64,000 bases of DNA, from positions 496,001 to 560,000 of the forward strand of contig JALBYC010000003.1 in NCBI GenBank assembly GCA_023212645.1, written 5' to 3'. The position numbers and the translations under genes were made by a program. The stretch is from Farysia itapuensis (Eukaryota > Basidiomycota > Ustilaginomycetes > Ustilaginales > Ustilaginaceae). The notes under the pieces are model-generated. The model was not told the DNA's origin and made no database searches. It worked only from the letters and a program-made list of their open reading frames with translations. Below, one piece after another: positions 1 to 10,600 of this stretch. Numbering within the stretch: position 1 is the first letter of the stretch; each line of letters opens with the position of its first letter.

Positions 1-1711
1 CAGCAAACAAAATTGGTGTGGAAAGGTAAGTCTTGTACGGTCTGGGCAGGTTTGGCTCTTTGATGCGTAACACCAAGAGACCCAGTACGGATGCAAGGTA
101 AAATGTCCAACTGCAAACTCCATAGAAGTTGACCAGGGAAGCAAAGCCAGACCCAAAAATGACAAATGCAGAGATGAGGACAAATTGGAGGAGCAAAGCC
201 CAAACAGGCGTGCTTGTCCGACGGTTTAGTTGTCCAAACACAGCTGGAATATAGTTCTCCTTGGAAGCAGCCTGTATGAGGCGAGCGGTGGTATATATCT
301 GACCGTTGAGTGCACCGAAGCAGGAGAAGGCAACGAGAAAGGCAAAGACCATTCCACCAGCTGTGCCTCCGATTGCACTGCCAAAGTCGAGTGCGACTGT
401 GTTTGTGCGCTGGACAAGGGTAACTGGCAGCACCACAAAGTATGAGGTGACTGCTGACAGGAAGATGAGGATGACTGTCGCCAGCGAGATGTGGATGACA
501 CGGGGTAAATCGCGCTCGACCTTCTTCATTTCCCCCGCCACAAAACACGACTGGTCCCAACCATCGAATGCCCAAAGCCCACTGTACAGCGCTAGAGCAT
601 ATGACGACGGAGAAGTGGAGCTGCCTTCAAATAGACTGGACGGGCTCGAGAAAGCGTGAGCCGATGTGTCTGACATCTTGCCCCGTGCTCCTTGTATAAT
701 AGCCAATATTGGGACAGCAGCGAGCGCCAGAAGCTTCACCACGGTGGTGGCAACTTGAGTGCGTGTACCCAATTTGGTAGAAAAGGCATGTGCAGTTGTG
801 ATGATTGAAGCAATGACGACAGCCAGGAGTTTGATCGACCAAGACGGAATGCCATCCAAACCTGTCTCGTGTGGATGATCTGGAGAATTGCCTGTTGCAT
901 GAAAGATCATGCGAGCAACGTATTCGCCGAAGATCGTGGCGATGATGGCGCCTGCTCCTGGCTTGAGTGCTGTGAGAGCTGACCAAGTGTAAAGAAAAGC
1001 AGCCAAAGGGCCGAAGGAATAATTGAGATACGCCTGGGAACCTCCATTCAGTGGTATTGAAGCGCCGAGTTCAGCGAACGACGACGCTCCAGTCCAAGCC
1101 AAGACGCCGGATAGTAGCCAGATCAGTAAGGAAGCACCGATCGAGCCAGTCTTCAGTGTCACCACGCCGGGAGAGCTGAAGATGCCTGATCCTATCTGCA
1201 CTCCGATTGTGAGAGCGATGCCATCAATAAGAGTTACACGTCGCTCCGCAGGATCGCGTTTTTGATAGCGCCGCTGTGAGCGATGACGTCGAGTGGAAGT
1301 AGAAGCGGATACTATGGCGGTCGAGCCTTCTGCTTCACCATAATCACCCGCCAACGTATCGTCGCCGTGACCGCTCATGCTTAAGGGAAGCAGATGATCG
1401 CGATAGCCAAAAGACATGCTCTCGATGCTCGCTCGCGCAAGAGCAAGCTTGGAGTCGCCCGCTGCAGGAGATGTCTCGTCCATCCGGCTCAGTCTAGGTG
1501 CCGGTAGGGCATCTGAGTCTTGAAACACAACGAAATCCTCGTCGTCATCATCATCGTCCCCATCATGTTTGGAGCTCGCCTTTTTATCTTCGCGAAACTT
1601 TGATGGAACGGCGTCGCTTGTGTTGTGTGGCAAAGCAAAAGAGTGCAAGCTGGACTGCTCATCTGGAATTCCGACGGCAGCGATAGCAGCCCCTACGGGA
1701 TCACTCGACAT
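1..1711 (-). CDS. L-type amino acid transporter (LAT/APC family), 3' end outside window
   Basis: An open frame starts at the ATG at 1711-1709 on the minus strand and stays open to base 1, giving about 570 codons with no stop and no need for an intron. The first ~150 residues are hydrophilic, with an acidic run near residue 50 and an Arg-rich stretch just before the membrane part. The first membrane segment, near residue 169, carries GVQIGSGIF, which matches the conserved first helix of APC-superfamily amino acid permeases. Later segments include GGSQAYLNYSFGP and the late LPRPYKTYL, as in LAT/SLC7 and yeast Mup1-like transporters. The role inferred is amino-acid uptake at the plasma membrane; the substrate cannot be read from sequence. 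The C-terminus is missing. The gene is divergent from the LRR gene at 2251, with the fold-back repeat between them. Confidence 0.85.
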   Translation of the reverse strand, partial: MSSDPVGAAIAAVGIPDEQSSLHSFALPHNTSDAVPSKFREDKKASSKHDGDDDDDDEDFVVFQDSDALPAPRLSRMDETSPAAGDSKLALARASIESMSFGYRDHLLPLSMSGHGDDTLAGDYGEAEGSTAIVSASTSTRRHRSQRRYQKRDPAERRVTLIDGIALTIGVQIGSGIFSSPGVVTLKTGSIGASLLIWLLSGVLAWTGASSFAELGASIPLNGGSQAYLNYSFGPLAAFLYTWSALTALKPGAGAIIATIFGEYVARMIFHATGNSPDHPHETGLDGIPSWSIKLLAVVIASIITTAHAFSTKLGTRTQVATTVVKLLALAAVPILAIIQGARGKMSDTSAHAFSSPSSLFEGSSTSPSSYALALYSGLWAFDGWDQSCFVAGEMKKVERDLPRVIHISLATVILIFLSAVTSYFVVLPVTLVQRTNTVALDFGSAIGGTAGGMVFAFLVAFSCFGALNGQIYTTARLIQAASKENYIPAVFGQLNRRTSTPVWALLLQFVLISAFVIFGSGFASLVNFYGVCSWTFYLASVLGLLVLRIKEPNLPRPYKTYLSTPILFA

Positions 1712-1846
1712 GCTAGACAATCGCTATCTGACTACACTGACAATTCTGAAGGCTTGACCATTCCAGAGGTTTGGGCGCCGAGTTCCGAGCAGTCCTACGC
1801 TTTTTTGCACTTTTGATCTTTTCCGCTCAAATTTGTTGTTGAGAAA

Positions 1847-2194
1847 CAATTTATTCACCACACTTTTTCACCACATTTGTTAAATTTCCACATTTTGGCG
1901 TGCCTTTTTGGCCTTTTTTGCTTTTTGAGGCCCCGGCTGTCAAAACGTTGGACGTTTGCGTAACGTGATGAAAATTTCACTATTGAAACACCTCTACAGA
2001 TGTCATAGATGCAGACTTGCCCAGCTCCTGGTCCTGTGACAGTGTTTCGCATGTTTCGCAAACATCAAAAATTCTGACAGCCGGGCCTCAGAAGATCAGA
2101 AAGTTAGCACAAACTAGCGCAAATCGGCGCCAATTAGCGCAGAAAATCAGCCGAAATCTAACAAATGTGGTGAAAAAGTGTGGTGAAAAAATTC
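1847..2194. repeat. Imperfect inverted repeat (fold-back element) in a divergent promoter
   Basis: Bases 1854-1882 and 2159-2187 are perfect 29-base inverted copies. The match extends outwards to 1847 and 2194 with one mismatch. A second matched block lies inward, about 1924-1963 against 2048-2098, sharing a GGC(C)CCGGCTGTCA-type core. The centre (about 1965-2045) is unpaired. The right arm also has three direct copies of TAGCRCA at 2104-2140. No target-site duplication is obvious. It fills most of the space between the transporter start (1711) and the LRR start (2251), so it is either a MITE-like insertion or a mirrored regulatory region. Confidence 0.8.
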
Positions 2195-2250
2195 TTTCTC
2201 TTTGTTGTTTTCTCCACAACAGATTCCATACTGAGACCTTCTCAGCAATC

Positions 2251-4272
2251 ATGTCTTCCAAGCAGAAAGGACGCAATGGCCCTATCAAATCTGAGAGGAA
2301 CAAAGTCGCGTCTAGAGGTGGTGCAGATGCATTCCGCGGAACACGTCGATCTGGTTCAGCCTTTCACGGAAAGCGAGTTGTCCAAGCTTCGGAACCCGCG
2401 AAGCCAGTAGGCACAAAAGACGACGCAGCGGAAAGCAGCAGCGATGCCGAAAGGAGGGAGGATATCCGTTTGAAGACCAGTCTTTCCCTCTCCGGTCATG
2501 CATTGCCTCCGTTGACGTCTCTTGTTGACACTCTGTCTCAATTTCGAAGGTTGCAGCGCCTGGATCTTTCTTCGCTCTCACCGTCTGAAGCAAATCCCAA
2601 GGGCCTGGATCGTCTCGACTGGCTTGCCAAAGCCGTTTTTCGAAGTGAAGGAATGTCAAAGCAAGGAGCACAACCCGGAGCTGATTCAGCGTTCGGTGAG
2701 TCTCTGACATGGCTCAATGTGTCGAATAATGCGGAGCTGAAGTCGGAAGGCTGCGTTGGCCTCGAAGCACTAGGTCAATTACATGTGTTGACACTCTCAA
2801 GCTGTAATTTGCACACTTTCCCACTCAGCATCAATCCTCTCAAGAACTTGCGAGCATTGGTGCTGAACAATAATAACCTCGCCAAGCTGCCCAGCAACTT
2901 TCCCCACCTTCCACAACTCAACTCGCTCATTCTCTCACACAACAAACTCAAGACGCTCCCGACTTCGCTTCCAGCATCCGTACCCGCCTTGAAGAAGCTT
3001 TCTATCGGACACAATCGCCTTGAGGGCTCGCACAGTCTTCCTGACTTTTCAGTCTGCCTGTCGCTGAGAGACGTTCGAATCAACGACAATCAGGGTATTG
3101 GCGCATTGCCAGATCATATCAATCTGTGGGGAAAGGGCGCTGATGGAACGAAAGCGCCTGGCCTGGAGCTGCTGGAGCTCAAAGACTGCGGACTCGACTC
3201 TTGGGAATCAATAGACTCATTGGTCCCATCTGGCAAGAATCCTCAGCCACACGGGCGAAAAGGTCTCACACAGCTCTTGCTCAAAGGTAATGGCGTTGCC
3301 AAGCTCTCTGACTACAAAGCGCGTATTTTGGAAGCTCATCCGATGCTACGCGTGCTAGATAACGAGAGATTACGCCCCCGAGAAAAACCACTGACATCAG
3401 CTGCAGCGGATGAGAAATCGCAGCTGAACACCGAAGACGCCGAAATTGCTGAATATGCCACTCTCGATGATGCGCTTTACGACGAAGACCGAAGCGATTC
3501 TGACGACGAGGAAGCCGCTAAAATGGCAGCAGAAATGCGAGCTATGCGAAGAGGTCAACTCTACGAAGCGCCTGAGACCACTCGCGCAGCGAATAAGCCA
3601 CGAAACGGCGAAGTAGCAAGCAGCGACGACAAACAGGAGAACTCGACCCTCAAAGCCAAGCACAAAAGGGGCACTCGTTCAGGCAAGAAAGCGAAGAGCC
3701 AGACTTTAACGAAGAACGAGCACTTAGATAAAGAAGCCAGAGTCAAGCCAAAGTCTCAGCCTCTCATGTCCAGCGCGGGAGCTTCCTCGATTGAGCCCTT
3801 CTTCGAGTCTGTTGATCAAGAATCCGAGAAAAACCGTTTGTCTCTGATGCACGAGGAAAAGAGCCGACAAAGTCAGATCTCTCTCGGTCGTAAAAAGTTA
3901 GCAGGAGGCGTGCTTGAGGATGTCAACGAGGCTGCTATCGGGAAAGCTCGACGCCTCGAAGCTAGGTCCGTGCAGGAACTCGAAATGACAGATGGAGCGG
4001 AAGACCACCATTCAAACCCAGCATCTCAGAAAAGGAAAAAGTTCAAGTCACGAAACGAAGAGCAGGAGAAGTCAATTGAGCAGCGTAACTCATCTATTGC
4101 TGCCATTGTTGACGTTCGTGGAACAAAAAGAAGCGTCGAACAGGACGCAAAGGGATTCAAGAAAGTCAAAGTTGGGGGGCCACAAGCCAAGCTTCCGTTC
4201 GTTTCTCCTGTAGTTGCGAACCACTTGGGAGTTGGTACTGACGCCTGGGGAGCATCGAGTGCCTGGTCATGA
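2251..4272 (+). CDS. Leucine-rich repeat protein with charged C-terminal half
   Basis: The 673-residue frame is taken from the ATG at 2251; the frame is open further upstream but has no ATG that fits better, and that upstream part lies in the fold-back repeat. Residues ~1-60 are basic. About eight leucine-rich repeats follow at ~150-365, for example LRALVLNNNNLAKLP and LNSLILSHNKLKTLP. They end in a cap-like segment, MLRVLDNERLRP, near 375. The remaining ~300 residues are Lys/Glu/Ser-rich, with several short basic clusters that could be nuclear localisation signals, and the chain ends AWGASSAWS. The repeat type suggests a protein-binding scaffold, and nuclear or nucleolar location is an inference from the basic tail. 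I do not recognise a named orthologue. Confidence 0.85.
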   Translation: MSSKQKGRNGPIKSERNKVASRGGADAFRGTRRSGSAFHGKRVVQASEPAKPVGTKDDAAESSSDAERREDIRLKTSLSLSGHALPPLTSLVDTLSQFRRLQRLDLSSLSPSEANPKGLDRLDWLAKAVFRSEGMSKQGAQPGADSAFGESLTWLNVSNNAELKSEGCVGLEALGQLHVLTLSSCNLHTFPLSINPLKNLRALVLNNNNLAKLPSNFPHLPQLNSLILSHNKLKTLPTSLPASVPALKKLSIGHNRLEGSHSLPDFSVCLSLRDVRINDNQGIGALPDHINLWGKGADGTKAPGLELLELKDCGLDSWESIDSLVPSGKNPQPHGRKGLTQLLLKGNGVAKLSDYKARILEAHPMLRVLDNERLRPREKPLTSAAADEKSQLNTEDAEIAEYATLDDALYDEDRSDSDDEEAAKMAAEMRAMRRGQLYEAPETTRAANKPRNGEVASSDDKQENSTLKAKHKRGTRSGKKAKSQTLTKNEHLDKEARVKPKSQPLMSSAGASSIEPFFESVDQESEKNRLSLMHEEKSRQSQISLGRKKLAGGVLEDVNEAAIGKARRLEARSVQELEMTDGAEDHHSNPASQKRKKFKSRNEEQEKSIEQRNSSIAAIVDVRGTKRSVEQDAKGFKKVKVGGPQAKLPFVSPVVANHLGVGTDAWGASSAWS

Positions 4273-4407
4273 TGAACCTAGCAATATATCGCATATTTTG
4301 AATGAAAGCAATGCATCGATCTTGTAGCGTGCTTCACTGATCTGGAAAGGGCAGAGTTGTGAAAGGCCATAGGCTCAGAATTGAAGTGATACTGAGGAAG
4401 ACAGCCC

Positions 4408-4415
4408 AAAAAAAA
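4408..4415 (-). terminator. RNA polymerase III terminator of tRNA-Leu
   Basis: A run of eight A on the plus strand is a run of eight T in the tRNA sense strand, six bases past its 3' end. Confidence 0.75.
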
Positions 4416-4421
4416 GATTCT

Positions 4422-4519
4422 TGACAAGAGTGGGATTCGAACCCACGCCCGAAGACAACGGATTAAATATATCTCAGGAGAACCTGAACGTTGCGCCTTA
4501 ACCACTCGGCCATCTTGCC
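4422..4519 (-). tRNA. tRNA-Leu(CAG) with an intron
   Basis: The minus strand folds as a tRNA: acceptor GGCAAGA against TCTTGTC (one G-U pair), D arm GCC/GGC, anticodon stem CAACG/CGTTG, short variable arm with a CTTCGG loop, T arm GTGGG/CCCAC, and discriminator A. A box TGGCCGAGTGG and B box GGTTCGAATCC are intact. The anticodon loop reads TTCAGG and then about 21 intron bases before the final C. The intron contains CCTGA, which can pair with the anticodon TCAGG, the usual anticodon-intron helix of pre-tRNAs. The body is a leucine tRNA, so CUG is decoded as Leu. Confidence 0.92.
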
Positions 4520-4836
4520 TAACGTGAGAGAGAAGCACTCAGACGTCATCATCAAGCATTGAGTGTGGCCATACTCCTGATGACGTTTACCTCCACCCGA
4601 GTTGTGTACTTGCTCGGTCCGATTGCACGTTGTTTCGCATACCATCACCTCCCGAGAAGTGCTTGCCCATCATTCTGTTTCGTTCGTGCTCACTGGCATC
4701 GACGGCACGCTCCCAAGTGCTTCAGGTCCCAGTGCTGAACAATTGGTTCTCATCGTGGTATTCTCGTGGTCAAACTCGAAATCGCAATCTTCATATAACA
4801 GCACAGCGACTTCTTCCGGACCACTCTCCTTTCAAG

Positions 4837-5320
4837 ATGGAGAAGTCAGTCAATGTGTTCGGAGAGCCACTTGCCATTTGCGGCACCGATCCTATTACGG
4901 GATTTTACCGAGATGGCGTAAGTAATCAGAGCTTTCGGAACAACAACCGACCCCTGACTAACGACAAAATCGTTGTCTGTACAGTATTGTAACACAGGTC
5001 CAGCCGACAGTGGGGCACACACTCTGGCAGCTGTGGTCTCACAGCAATGGTTGGATTTCTCGGCAAGCAAGGGTAATGACCTACGTCAGATTCTGTCCGA
5101 CGGAAGCTCTTGGTGTCTTTGCGTTAGTCGATGGAAGCAGAGTCTAGATGCCTATAGACGCGGGGAACTACCAAAAGAGGGTGTCCCAAAGGTCAAACTT
5201 GAGGCGACACACCAACGTGCCCTGCAGGTGGTGACGATGGACGATCTGCGCCCTTTTGCATTTGACTCTGGACAATCAAACTCGGCGACTGACCCAGCCA
5301 GCGGTGGCCCCATTCGTTAA
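4837..5320 (+). CDS. DUF2237 family protein (two exons)
   Basis: Exons are 4837-4917 and 4985-5320, joined across a 67-base intron (GTAAGT...ACAG), giving 138 residues. The splice restores the family signature: GTDPITGFYRDG joins YCNTGPADSGAHT. The other hallmarks follow in order: WLDFSASKGNDL, a WCLCVSRW block and LEATHQRALQVV. DUF2237 proteins are small, widespread in bacteria and eukaryotes and of unknown function; the conserved cysteines suggest metal or redox chemistry, which is inference. The ATG at 4837 has a good context (TCAAGATGG). A longer N-terminus from 4630 with arginines is possible. The gene converges with CMC2, 57 bases apart. Confidence 0.9.
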
Positions 5321-5377
5321 CTAAACCAGCTTCTGTACATATGTATGATTGTCGAGCTCCTTTAATCACAGCGTTTG

Positions 5378-5827
5378 TCACGACTGCTCGTCAATTTCTT
5401 TCCAGATTCTTTCGGTGTTCTTGCGATTCTCCTTGGCTTCTCTGACGTGAATTGCTGTGCGCTCCACTCTCTGAGACAGCATGCATATCTCGATCAGTTT
5501 TAGGCGTCACGATGACGAGGGAGATAGCGTAATTCGACTCACCTCTTTCCGAAGACACATGTTGAGTTCGTGCTTGATACCATTGCAGCCTCCAGTAACT
5601 TTATGAAGCCAGCCCCGGGCATGGCATTCTTCCAAGGCTTGTATGTAGCGAGCGCAGTCTGTGGTATCGAATGGGTCAGGAAGCCCTAAAGCATGCTGAG
5701 GAAGAAGACTACTCACGCTCTAGCTTACGGTCACCGACCAAGTGCTGTAGGAGAGCGCAGAAGCTCTGGAGTCAGCTGACATGGCTCATAAGTGGAAGAG
5801 CCTCTGCCCTTTACTCACAGGATGCAT
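5378..5827 (-). CDS. CMC2: Cytochrome c oxidase biogenesis factor Cmc2 (four exons)
   Basis: Exons on the minus strand are 5819-5827, 5717-5744, 5543-5658 and 5378-5470. All introns are GT-AG, of 74, 58 and 72 bases. The 81-residue product begins MHPHL, the usual start of Cmc2. It has a twin CX9C motif, CARYIQALEEC then CNGIKHELNMC, and a charged C-terminal helix containing RIWKEIDEQS. Cmc2 is an intermembrane-space protein imported by the Mia40 relay and needed for cytochrome c oxidase assembly and copper delivery (established for yeast). The first coding exon is only nine bases, so a gene finder would easily miss the start. The gene is tail-to-tail with the DUF2237 gene. Confidence 0.93.
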
Positions 5828-6194
5828 AATGGTCGATGTGCCGCCGTTGTGTGTCAGAAGGCGTGCGGCAAAATCAGGTTGATTTGCAAAAAAGGCGCCC
5901 GATTCGTTCCAGTCGACGGAGTAACATCGGGCTACGATGTTCTCGAGTTGAATTTTGATTCAGGGGTCCAGCTGTGTTCCAGTTTCAGAATCAACATCTA
6001 GGATCTAGGGGCTAGATCAACATTTGACACAAGTAGCATTCTACTAAAGCCATTCTCTCCCACCTTCATCGTCTTTGCCATTCCTCCTCCATTTACTACT
6101 CACCGGGGAGCACATTGCCTCAAAGCGCCTTCGAGTGATTTTGACACGGGAACGAGAATCGCTTCCGTAGCCAAGCGAGCCAATTAGAGCCAAG
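5828..6194. other. Divergent promoter region
   Basis: This stretch separates the starts of CMC2 and the MARVEL-like gene. Short open frames here have no family features. I see no repeat or RNA gene. Confidence 0.5.
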
Positions 6195-7283
6195 ATGCCA
6201 GACTTCTTGTCTATCAAGAAGGTATGGGGCAAGCTCGAGCCGAACAGCCTGGATAAAGGCATAGGAAATTCGAGGCAGAATGCTTCTTCTCCGGGATCTC
6301 GTGCGGAGAACAAGGTAGCCAGAACGAACCTCGTTCTGAGGGCGCTGCAGCTGTTCTTCAGTACGGTTATGCTACTCATAGCAGTCTGGATGGCAACATT
6401 TCAACACAAATGGACAGGCAGCCCGTCAGGCTTGACCGGATTCTTGCTGTTCATGGCGTCAGCTAGCGTGTTCACGTCGACCATCTTCCTGACGATTCCT
6501 ATCATCTTTGAGCGATCAGGCTATAAAACCCTAAAAGGGTTTACGGGCGCGCTCTCCGAGACTCGAGTCGGTCTTGTCACCAACGGCTTCTTTGCATTGC
6601 TATTGCTCTTCGTGTCCGCTGCCCAGACAATTTCTGCCTACACTTCCGCTGGGTGCAAAGATCCTACCAAAGATCCTCACGCGGATACAGTCAAGGATAA
6701 GGATGCTTTTATCAAGGCTCTCGATGGCTGGTGCCGCACTAAGCGCGCAGAAGCTGCCTTTTGCTGGTTCCTGTGGGTGGCTTGGCTCTTTTCGCTGTTG
6801 CTCTTCCTGCGCCAATGGAGAGCTGAGCGTAAGAACGGACCTCGTATCCCACCCTTAACACATTGTAAAGAAAATTCTGCTTTCGAGTCCATCCCGGATA
6901 TGGACGACGAGGACATGTACGATGAAGTAGCAAATAAGTCCAAGAGGTACGGCGAAGGAGGAGATGGAAATCACACACCAGCACCCGAGTCCGTCCCTAC
7001 ATCTGACGATCGAAGAGGTGCAAACCCCTTGGCAGACATTGAAGCTAGATATGGCATGCGCCCCGCCTACGCCGATCCTTTTGACGACCGACCACCACAA
7101 GCAGCAGCACCGGAGTACACTCAGCAATCTGAGTACACTCGTCCTTCGTACGACTATAGTGCATACCGCAACAGTGTCGCTGGCAACTTTTCTAATCCGT
7201 TTGCTGCTGCTCACCAGCAACTAGGGCCGGATCGTGCTAGCCCCGGCGCACCCGGATTGAACACAAATCATGGTCACCACTAA
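6195..7283 (+). CDS. MARVEL-like four-span membrane protein
   Basis: The 362-residue intronless frame starts at a clear ATG. Four hydrophobic helices lie at about residues 48-72, 80-105, 122-152 and 185-208, with a Cys-containing loop between helices 3 and 4 (SAGCKD, then DGWCRTK). This is the layout of fungal MARVEL-domain proteins, which act in plasma-membrane subdomains and vesicle transport. The tail of ~150 residues is hydrophilic, with an acidic patch (MDDEDMYDEV) and several Tyr-containing segments (PEYTQQSEYTRPSYDY). That suggests a cytosolic regulatory tail. Family assignment rests on topology and general resemblance, so it is moderate. Confidence 0.65.
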   Translation: MPDFLSIKKVWGKLEPNSLDKGIGNSRQNASSPGSRAENKVARTNLVLRALQLFFSTVMLLIAVWMATFQHKWTGSPSGLTGFLLFMASASVFTSTIFLTIPIIFERSGYKTLKGFTGALSETRVGLVTNGFFALLLLFVSAAQTISAYTSAGCKDPTKDPHADTVKDKDAFIKALDGWCRTKRAEAAFCWFLWVAWLFSLLLFLRQWRAERKNGPRIPPLTHCKENSAFESIPDMDDEDMYDEVANKSKRYGEGGDGNHTPAPESVPTSDDRRGANPLADIEARYGMRPAYADPFDDRPPQAAAPEYTQQSEYTRPSYDYSAYRNSVAGNFSNPFAAAHQQLGPDRASPGAPGLNTNHGHH

Positions 7284-7655
7284 ATGTCTCCTCTCTTCCT
7301 GTACTATATCATCATGCTCACGCTTTTCGATGGTGTGTAGACACGTATGCGCATGTAGTCCTCAGCCTGTGTGCTTAAGCTTCGCTGGGATTAAAAGTGT
7401 GACAGTCATAAAAGACGGGAATTATAGCTTTTTGAGACAGTACAAATTGTCGCGTCGAGCAGCCCTGAAAGACAACCGGAGCGGGGGTAGCCGATATCGC
7501 TTGCATGCAGGCGCAGCTGTTACCCGACCCCGGTTATCGGACAGCTCTTGGTCGAAGGGCGAAGCTCAGCATCTCTATCTTGATCTTATATATATATCCG
7601 CCAGAGTCTTTTGTCGGGTCTGTAATGTCCTTCTTCCCTGCCAGGAGTCTTCAGG
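7284..7655. other. Intergenic region, ABC transporter promoter
   Basis: No gene is seen. It carries the TATA-like tract at 7587-7597. Confidence 0.5.
7587..7597 (+). promoter_or_regulatory. TATA box upstream of the ABC transporter
   Basis: An alternating TATATATATAT tract lies 58 bases before the ATG at 7656. Confidence 0.55.
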
Positions 7656-10600
7656 ATGTCTTGCAACGACGGCGTCTTCACGCCGACTTCGAGCTGTCGC
7701 TTTTTTGACTTTACCCTGACGTTCTCAAACTCAATCCTAGCTATCTTGCCAGCGTCCTTAGCCATTGTCGCTTTTTGCGGACGCGCTGCATTGCTTTCTA
7801 CCAAAAGAGACATCGCCGTCTCGACACGGCTGCCGCACGCCATATGGGCCACGCTGGTTCCCCATTCTGACCTGCTAAGTCTCGCGAGCACCTTTGCGAT
7901 CATCGGCAATGCAGCTCTTCATGTTGCCTTACTCGTCGTTGTCAGCTCGTCGTCTGGTAGCAGCCTTCGACATGCTTTACAAACAGACACAATTTACCCC
8001 GCCTTGGTCCTCTCTTTAATCGCAGCTCTCCTCGCAGTCCCTGTAGCTATCATGGAGCGGAAAAAGACCCGAGGCGGCTCCATGTTCTTGCCACTTTGGC
8101 TGTTTTTTGGCCTGCTTTTTGACGCCTGTCGCATACGCACTTTTACCGCCATACCGGCCATCCGACACAGCGCCTTTTTCTATCTCTACATCCTCTCCTT
8201 TGCTTTCAAGGCACTGATGCTGGCAGCCGACAATGCAAGCAGTCTCGAAGTCGTCGGTCCCGGCTCAACACACGAGGCTCGTGCAAGCTTCTTCTCCAGA
8301 CTCTTCTTTCTTTGGGTCCTGCCTCTTATTCGTCGAGGGTACCGGTCTCCTTTGCAGATGCAAGAGCTTGACGACCTGAAGCCTGAGTTCATGGGCTCAG
8401 CTCTGTCCCAAAAATTCCTCGACGCCTGGTCAGGTCAACGACAATCAATCCCCGAAGCGAAGCCGCCTCGGGACGTAAAGACGTCAGGCCTTCATTCCAG
8501 TCACGAAAGTTTTCCCATGGACAAGCTTTCGCAGGAGCCGTCCCAGTCTGCCGCCTCCATCATCTCGTATATTGACACAGCCTCCTTTCCGAGAAAGATT
8601 AACAACCGGTCCTTGCTGTATGCTACTTTCAAGACCTTTCCCATGTCTGCCCTTGCTCCCGTACCTTGGCGCTTGCTTCTTACGGCCACCGAGCTCGCGC
8701 AACCATTTCTGGTCAGCACAACCCTGGCTTTCGTACAATCTTACTCTTCAAATCCTAATGATCCCGACCGTCAGCAACCAATCGCTTACGGCTGGGGACT
8801 CGTCGGGGCATATGCCTTCGTCTACCTTGGCCAAGCTCTGGCTACCGGTCAATACTGGTACTCTTGCTCGCAGCTCATGACCAAGATTAGAGGCTCATAC
8901 GTCGAGGCCATTTATCGCAAAGGCTTGAGCTTACACGTCAAGACTGCGCGAACGAGCGGAGGCGGAAAGGCAGCCAACTTGATGAGCGTAGACAGCGAGC
9001 GCATCGTCAAAGGTGTTGATGTCGTTCACTCTCTTTGGTCAGGAGTTGTGATCATCGCCATCGGTTGCTATCTTCTTTACCAACAAATCGGCATTGTCTT
9101 CCTCGCATCCCTCGTCTCCGTCGTGATCTGTTTTGTGCTCACGCCTCTTGCAAGTAAAGGCTTGGGCACCAAGCAAGGAGCTTGGAGTGCTGCCACAGAC
9201 AAGCGCGTTGACCTGACAAGCAGTATTGTGTCTGACATAAAAGGTGTCAAATTCTCGGCATACGAGGACGTGTTGTACGACAAGGTCTGCAAATCACGCG
9301 ATACTGAACTCAAGCTGCGAGCATCGATGAGCAAGCAGCTCACAGGTGTCATCACCTTCACAAACGTCACCACCGATATGCTCAGTCTCGCTACCTTTGT
9401 CACGCTCATCATTGTCGACAAACTCTCGGGATCTGAACGGTTCAACCTGAACACTATCATCACCACCTTGACCATCTTTTCCGTGATGCAAACTCCCTTA
9501 CTCCAGCTTGGCCAGGAATACTCATACATCCTCTCGGCCTGGGCAAGTGTCAAACGAGTCGAAGCCTTTTTGAACAGTCAGAATCGACCAGACTTGGAAG
9601 AAGCTCTCAGCAAGTCCACCGAACCTGCTTGGGACACCGTTGACTACGCTGCAAAGTTCGTAAACGCCAGCTTGGGCTGGTCTGAGGACCCAGTCCTAAG
9701 GGATGTCACCCTTGAGATCCCTCGTGGGCAACTGACAATGATCTGTGGTCGTCTTGGCGAGGGCAAGTCGACCCTTCTTCAAGCTATCCTCGGAGAGTCG
9801 GACTTGATTGAGGGCCAACAACATTTACCGATCCTCTCCGACCCGATAGCGTACGTCAGTCAAGACGTCTGGCTACAGGACAAGAGATCAATCAGAGAGA
9901 ATGTTATTTTTGCAACGGGCGAATTCGAGGAAGAAAGGTACACCGAGGCGATCAAGGCTTGTGCCCTTGACGAAGATATCGATACTCTGCAAGAGGGTGA
10001 CGCGACTGAAGCAGGCGCTCTGAGCGGCGGACAGCGTCAACGTCTGGCTGTAGCTCGAGCTGTCTACAGCAGGGCTGAGGTCTACCTGTTGGATGACGTG
10101 ACTAGCGCCCTGGATGCCGAGACATCGGCACACATGTGGAGAGCTCTGATGGGATCTGCTGGCCTGTTAAGGGGCAAAACGATCATTATGGCCACAAATG
10201 CTGTCCACCTGCTTCATCACGCATCCTTGGTCGTGCGGATCGACGAAGGGAAAATCGCAGAACAGGGTCGATATGAGGAGTTGTCCATGAAAGGCAAAGT
10301 CGCCATTTCTCGCACCAGTCTGGACTCGCAACAGCTCACGACAGTCGTGGATGCCAACAGCCACAAGGCTATCAAGTCTGGCGCTGCGGGGAAGCAGGAA
10401 GCTGTCATGAACGGAGCGGTCGGATGGAAAGTGTATGCCATGTATGTTGCCGCGGCCGGTCTTGGGAACATGGCGACGTTCTTCGGCACTGGAATTCTAA
10501 GCTATGCGGGCGAGATAGGCGTAAATTACTACTTGCAAGCTTGGGCCGTCGAACAGCAACGGCATCCGTTCCACAACTTCGGCGGGTGGTTATCTGGCTA

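Larger units (their letters stand above)
4273..4836. other. Intergenic region holding tRNA-Leu and the DUF2237 promoter
   Basis: Apart from the tRNA at 4422-4519 and its terminator, no coding feature is supported. The frame of the DUF2237 protein is open upstream to an ATG at 4630, which could add 69 residues, but the start at 4837 agrees with the family. Confidence 0.6.

Noticed and set aside
627..986. 119-codon minus-strand frame in the transporter
   Set aside because: It is out of frame with the long permease reading frame, which explains the region fully.
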